Of a stretch of 46,158 nt of DNA, positions 42,472-46,158 are shown piece by piece. Position numbers and translations under genes: made by a program. Below the pieces are notes generated by a model, which made no database searches, was not told the origin of the DNA, and saw nothing but the letters and a program-made list of their open reading frames with translations. Source of the DNA: CAILKP01 sp038231815 (GTDB lineage Bacteria > Planctomycetota > Phycisphaerae > Phycisphaerales > UBA1924); the NCBI GenBank assembly GCA_038231815.1, contig JBBRKQ010000024.1, forward strand, positions 1 to 46,158, read 5' to 3'. Each line of letters opens with the position of its first letter. Within the stretch, counting starts at the first letter, position 1.

Positions 42472-45400
42472 TCAGGTAATCGTGATGTTGTTGATTGAAA
42501 TCAGGCTGTTGCGGCCAAGGTTGTCGATGCTGCGCGTCAGCAGCTTGCCATCGCCGCTGAGGCTGCCGGGGATGATGGAGCCGTTAAACACAAACTGCCA
42601 GGTGGTGCTGGTTCCCACGCGTATTCCCACTCCAAGCAGGCGGTCGGCGCTGGTAATCGCACCGTCGTCGTTGGCATCCAACCAGAACTCAACGCGGGCG
42701 ATTGAACCGTTGTCCGTCACGCCGCTGGCGACCAGCGTGTTGGCCGTGCCTGTGCGGCTGATTGACCCCAGGCCCGTCGCAGCGGTTCCGTTGACCGTGA
42801 CGCTGCCCACCACCGGAGCTGGGTTGAACGTGAAGGTTGTGGCAATCGCCGCCGAACGCACGTTGTTGTTGTCACGCACCACCGCCAGAACCTGGTGGGT
42901 CACACCAGAAACGAACGGGTCACCCGCCACCGCGTTTGGGCTAAACAGCAGGCTCCAGCCGCCCACGGCGTTGTTGTCAGAGCCTAGCAGAATATCGGTG
43001 CCTGTATCAACAACGCCGTTGTTGTTGGTGTCGTAGTAGAAGAACGCTTCCTCGACAACGCCGTCAACATCCGTCGGCCCGGTGATCGTCAGCGTGAGTG
43101 GTGAGGCTGGGTCGGCGACCACGCCCGCGGTGCCCACCACTGCAAACCGCCCTGCAACCGGGGCAACATCACTGACCGAAAGCACGGTGGATGTGGTCGC
43201 CCCTACGCCGCCACGGTTGTCAAAGGCGCGAACCAAGATGGTGTTATCAAAGCTCGTGCCCGTGAACGGATCAACCGCGGCTCCCGCCAAGAAGCCGGCA
43301 GTGGAGAACGTGATGCGATAGGTGCCGTCGGCCTGACGGACGCCGTTGCCCAGGAACTGGTCCTGCGAGGCGGTGCCGATGACCCCGTTGCGGTCGCTGT
43401 CGCGCCAGAACTCAACGCGGCCGATGCTGCCGCCAGTATCAGGGTCGGCCACTCCCGTGGCGGTTGCGGTAATGCTTGAACGTCGGATGGCTGTAGTTGA
43501 CGACAGCACGATCCCGCCAACAGTCGGCGGTTGATTGACCGTCACGATCCTCATCGGGCTGATCGCCGTAGCACCGTCCGCATCGGTGGCGATGGCAAAG
43601 TACTGGGTGGAGATGCCGGTGACACCCGCAGTGGATGCGTTCGTCCAAGTCCAGCCGCCCTGGGCAGATGTATCGGTGCCCAGCAGTGTGTCAACACCGT
43701 CTGTAAAAGCGCCGTCGTTGTCAGTATCGCGATAGAACCGCACGCTCGCCACACTGCCGTCAGCATCGGCTACACCGGTCGCCGTCAGGCTGATCGTCGT
43801 AATACCTGCTGTGACGATAATAGTTGGTGTGACCGTTACACCCGTGATGGCCGGGCCGGTGTTGGTCACCGCGAGGGTCGCGCTGGAGGCAAGGCTTCGG
43901 CCACCACGATTATCAATCGCCTGACTCAGAATCGTGTTGTCACCAGTGGCAAACCCGGATGTGCTAAAGCTCAGGCGGTACGTGCCATCGGTCTGCCGCA
44001 CGCCCACGCCAAGCAGTTGATCACCGGAATCAATCTCGCCAGCCACGCCACCCGCCCGGTCACGCCAGAACTCAACCCGGCTGACCGTTCCATCCGAATC
44101 GGCGGCGGGCTGGCTGGTGGCGATGACAGTGTCCCGGCGAACAACCGTCGAGGCGTTTAGGGCAAGCGAACCAATCGTTGGCCGGGTGTTGACGTTGATC
44201 GTCGCAGTGGCCACGGCCGCGGCCACAACGTTGTCGGTATCGGTCACGACGGCAAAGTACCGCGCCGTCGAACCGGTTACGGTGCTGGTGGGAGCTGACA
44301 CCGTCCAGCCACCTGCCGAAGAGGTATCGGTGCCAACCAGCAGGTCATCGGCGATGTTGAATGCGCCGTCATCGTTGCTGTCAAAGTAGAACTGGACGCG
44401 GCCAATCGCACCCAGCGTCGCCGCGGGGAACGTGGCGGTGAGCGTCAGGTTGTCAACTCCCGGCGTCGCCAAGACGCTGCCGGCGATGGCCAGTGAGCCC
44501 ACGATGGGTGTTGCATTTGAGACCGCAAGTGTGGTGTTCACCGGCAGGCCTAGGCCGCCGTTGTTGTCAACAGCGCGGGCCATGATGGTGTTGGCACCCG
44601 TCGCAAAGCCTGCACTGCTGCCGGAATAGGTGTAATCAACCCGGCTGCCAGGACCAAGTGACCGTACGCCGTTGCCCAGACGCTGGTCGGTCGTATCGAT
44701 CAACCCGTTGCCGTTTAGATCGCGCCAGAACTCTACCCGCGTCACCGTACCGCCGGTGTCACCGGGGGCATCGGTCACGCCGCGGGCCACAACTGTAAAG
44801 TTGGTACCGCGGGCGACCGGGCCCGTGGCCGGACTTATAACAACAACCCCGTTACCCGTTGCTGTCGAGATCACCGGCAGCGGGTTCACACGAAAGAACA
44901 CAATTCCATTGGTACTGCTTGCCTCGCCATCAGTGACCACACAGAAGACGCGGAAGATGCCGGAGGTGGATGGTGTCGCAGCAGTGACCGTCCAGCCGCC
45001 CGAAGCGCTGAGGTCCTCACCGAGCAGTGTGTCGGCCCCGGGTTGGAACTGCCCATCGCCGTCGTCTAGGAAGAACGCGACGTTGGAAATCACGCCATCG
45101 GGGTCCGAGACATTGGTTGCCGTAAAGCGAATAGTTCCGATGCCGGGCTGGCTGCTGCTCGATGGGGTTGCGGTCACCGTCGGAGCGCGTGGTGCGGCAT
45201 TGCTAATCACGGCCGTGCCACTCACAACCGCTCCCGTGACGTTGTCGCTGTCAACAGCTCTTGCCAGGAATCCGTTTTCACCGGACGTGTACCCCGTTGT
45301 CGGAATCACCAGCCGGTACGTGACGGCGCCGGTGATGGTGCTCCGCGTGCCGTTGCCCAGGAACACATCTACGCCGGGGGTCAGCAGGCCGTCGCCATCC

Positions 45401-46158
45401 ACATCGCGGAAAAACTCCACGCGGCGGATGGTCGCGGTCGTTGATGGATTGTTGTCAATTTGCTGATCATCAAGCACCTGCAAGGCCTGCAGCGTCAGCA
45501 TCCCGCCGCGCGTCACTGTCGATACACCACCCACAGCCGCGATCGTCGGGGCCGCGTTGAGTCGGACGATCACAGTTCCCTGCGCTGGCGTGCTGCCGAT
45601 TGCAGGAGCAGGCACCGATTCGCCACCGTTGTTATCGGTAGCAACCGCAAAGAAACGGTAGCTGCCAGTCAGGAGGCCGCCACTGGTTAGTGCAATGCTC
45701 CAGCCACCAGTGGCCGAATCATCCACGCCAACGGCAATGTCCGTTCCTGGCGTAAACACGCCGTCGTTGTTGTTGTCGGAGTAAAACGTGACCCTCGAAA
45801 TGCTACCGTCACGGTCTGACACAGTGGCGGTGAGCCGGAAATCCGAGCCGAGAATGGTGATCACCGGTAGCGATGAAACAACTGAGTTCACCTTTGGCAG
45901 GTTGTTGGCCACAACAACCGTGGTGTTGGCGTAATCAACCGTGGTGCTATTCGTCAGCGTGGCCCGAGCCATCACCACAAACGAACCGGTGTTGGCCGAT
46001 CCCAGCGCAAGTGCTGATGCCGTGACGGTGATGCGGTAGATCCCGCCAGCCACCGTGCCGCTGCCAAGCAGCGTGTCGCCAGCGGAGATGATGCCGTCGC
46101 CGTTTCGATCTACGTAAAACGCCACGCTGCGTGTTGGTGCGGCCGTCCCGCTGATGGG
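42472..46158 (-). CDS. Very large modular surface protein, C-terminal part (5' end outside window)
   Basis: The frame is open to the window edge (1,228 residues seen); no start is assigned. The sequence consists of eleven modules of about 105-125 residues that alternate strictly between two types. Type A has (V)EFWRDxNGxGxIxxxDQxLGNG followed by a YRxTFSTAGF...ANTILxRAxDNxGG block. Type B has VxFYxDxNNDGxFxxGxDTLLGTD followed by SAxGGW and a YFAVxTDxDG block. Key positions are near residues 2, 112, 236, 349, 464, 577, 684, 796, 904, 1028 and 1145 counted from codon 46125. The DxNxDGxxxxxD core looks like a calcium-binding loop in Ig- or cadherin-like beta-sandwiches. It ends SLISINNITIT with no visible sorting signal. 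Probably secreted; function unknown. Confidence 0.85.
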   Translation of the reverse strand, partial: PISGTAAPTRSVAFYVDRNGDGIISAGDTLLGSGTVAGGIYRITVTASALALGSANTGSFVVMARATLTNSTTVDYANTTVVVANNLPKVNSVVSSLPVITILGSDFRLTATVSDRDGSISRVTFYSDNNNDGVFTPGTDIAVGVDDSATGGWSIALTSGGLLTGSYRFFAVATDNNGGESVPAPAIGSTPAQGTVIVRLNAAPTIAAVGGVSTVTRGGMLTLQALQVLDDQQIDNNPSTTATIRRVEFFRDVDGDGLLTPGVDVFLGNGTRSTITGAVTYRLVIPTTGYTSGENGFLARAVDSDNVTGAVVSGTAVISNAAPRAPTVTATPSSSSQPGIGTIRFTATNVSDPDGVISNVAFFLDDGDGQFQPGADTLLGEDLSASGGWTVTAATPSTSGIFRVFCVVTDGEASSTNGIVFFRVNPLPVISTATGNGVVVISPATGPVARGTNFTVVARGVTDAPGDTGGTVTRVEFWRDLNGNGLIDTTDQRLGNGVRSLGPGSRVDYTYSGSSAGFATGANTIMARAVDNNGGLGLPVNTTLAVSNATPIVGSLAIAGSVLATPGVDNLTLTATFPAATLGAIGRVQFYFDSNDDGAFNIADDLLVGTDTSSAGGWTVSAPTSTVTGSTARYFAVVTDTDNVVAAAVATATINVNTRPTIGSLALNASTVVRRDTVIATSQPAADSDGTVSRVEFWRDRAGGVAGEIDSGDQLLGVGVRQTDGTYRLSFSTSGFATGDNTILSQAIDNRGGRSLASSATLAVTNTGPAITGVTVTPTIIVTAGITTISLTATGVADADGSVASVRFYRDTDNDGAFTDGVDTLLGTDTSAQGGWTWTNASTAGVTGISTQYFAIATDADGATAISPMRIVTVNQPPTVGGIVLSSTTAIRRSSITATATGVADPDTGGSIGRVEFWRDSDRNGVIGTASQDQFLGNGVRQADGTYRITFSTAGFLAGAAVDPFTGTSFDNTILVRAFDNRGGVGATTSTVLSVSDVAPVAGRFAVVGTAGVVADPASPLTLTITGPTDVDGVVEEAFFYYDTNNNGVVDTGTDILLGSDNNAVGGWSLLFSPNAVAGDPFVSGVTHQVLAVVRDNNNVRSAAIATTFTFNPAPVVGSVTVNGTAATGLGSISRTGTANTLVASGVTDNGSIARVEFWLDANDDGAITSADRLLGVGIRVGTSTTWQFVFNGSIIPGSLSGDGKLLTRSIDNLGRNSLISINNITIT

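Overview
The window looks like chromosomal DNA of a high-GC planctomycete, most probably of the class Phycisphaerae. This is inferred from gene content, not from a search. The pointers are: three membrane proteins sharing a CPxCxYxL...CPECG zinc ribbon, a very large Hanks-type Ser/Thr kinase with a TPR tail, a type II pseudopilin-like protein ending in a CDGHV motif, a short PheT without the EMAP-II-like tRNA-binding domain, signal peptides ending in FGQ, and an rsmH gene that is not followed by a division and cell-wall cluster.

Layout. 1-4198: the 3' end of a flotillin gene, then three minus-strand membrane proteins (two tandem zinc-ribbon paralogues and a DUF3592-type protein). 4397-6541: pheT on the plus strand. 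6612-17693: a seven-gene minus-strand MoxR/Bat-type cluster in the order moxR, DUF58, DUF4381-position membrane protein, BatA-like VWA, BatB-like VWA, BatC/E-position protein, and a giant single-pass exported protein of about 1,494 residues. Four of these genes overlap by 4-7 bases, so translation is probably coupled. 18313-21760: a DUF1328 micro-membrane protein, a one-domain asparaginase-like protein, glnS, tRNA-Leu(UAG), and a small membrane-anchored BON-like protein. 22018-28536: a pseudopilin with a clear terminator, an SDR, a GH10-like secreted hydrolase, a HEAT-repeat lipoprotein with an APVP tandem-repeat tail, and a zinc MDR dehydrogenase. 28874-32414: a three-gene MacAB-type exporter (adaptor, ATPase, permease), each pair overlapping by 4 bases. 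32439-36410: a secreted parallel beta-helix protein, a third zinc-ribbon protein, and a GT1-type glycosyltransferase. 36441-42395: the kinase-TPR protein, rsmH, a nucleosidase-like enzyme, a tiny lipoprotein and a DUF167 protein. 42472-46158: the C-terminal part of a very large surface protein made of strictly alternating A/B modules.

How the parts fit. The MoxR cluster has the classical plan: an AAA+ ATPase, a DUF58 protein, two membrane VWA proteins with intact MIDAS motifs, and periplasmic partners. The usual BatD position is filled by an unrecognised giant protein; this is the best candidate here for an undescribed system. Several intergenic spacers carry a degenerate tandem octamer of consensus TGGTCAAA, and two long minus-strand leaders (about 1961-2125 and 15421-15640) share collinear blocks. 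No IS element, CRISPR array or prophage was seen.
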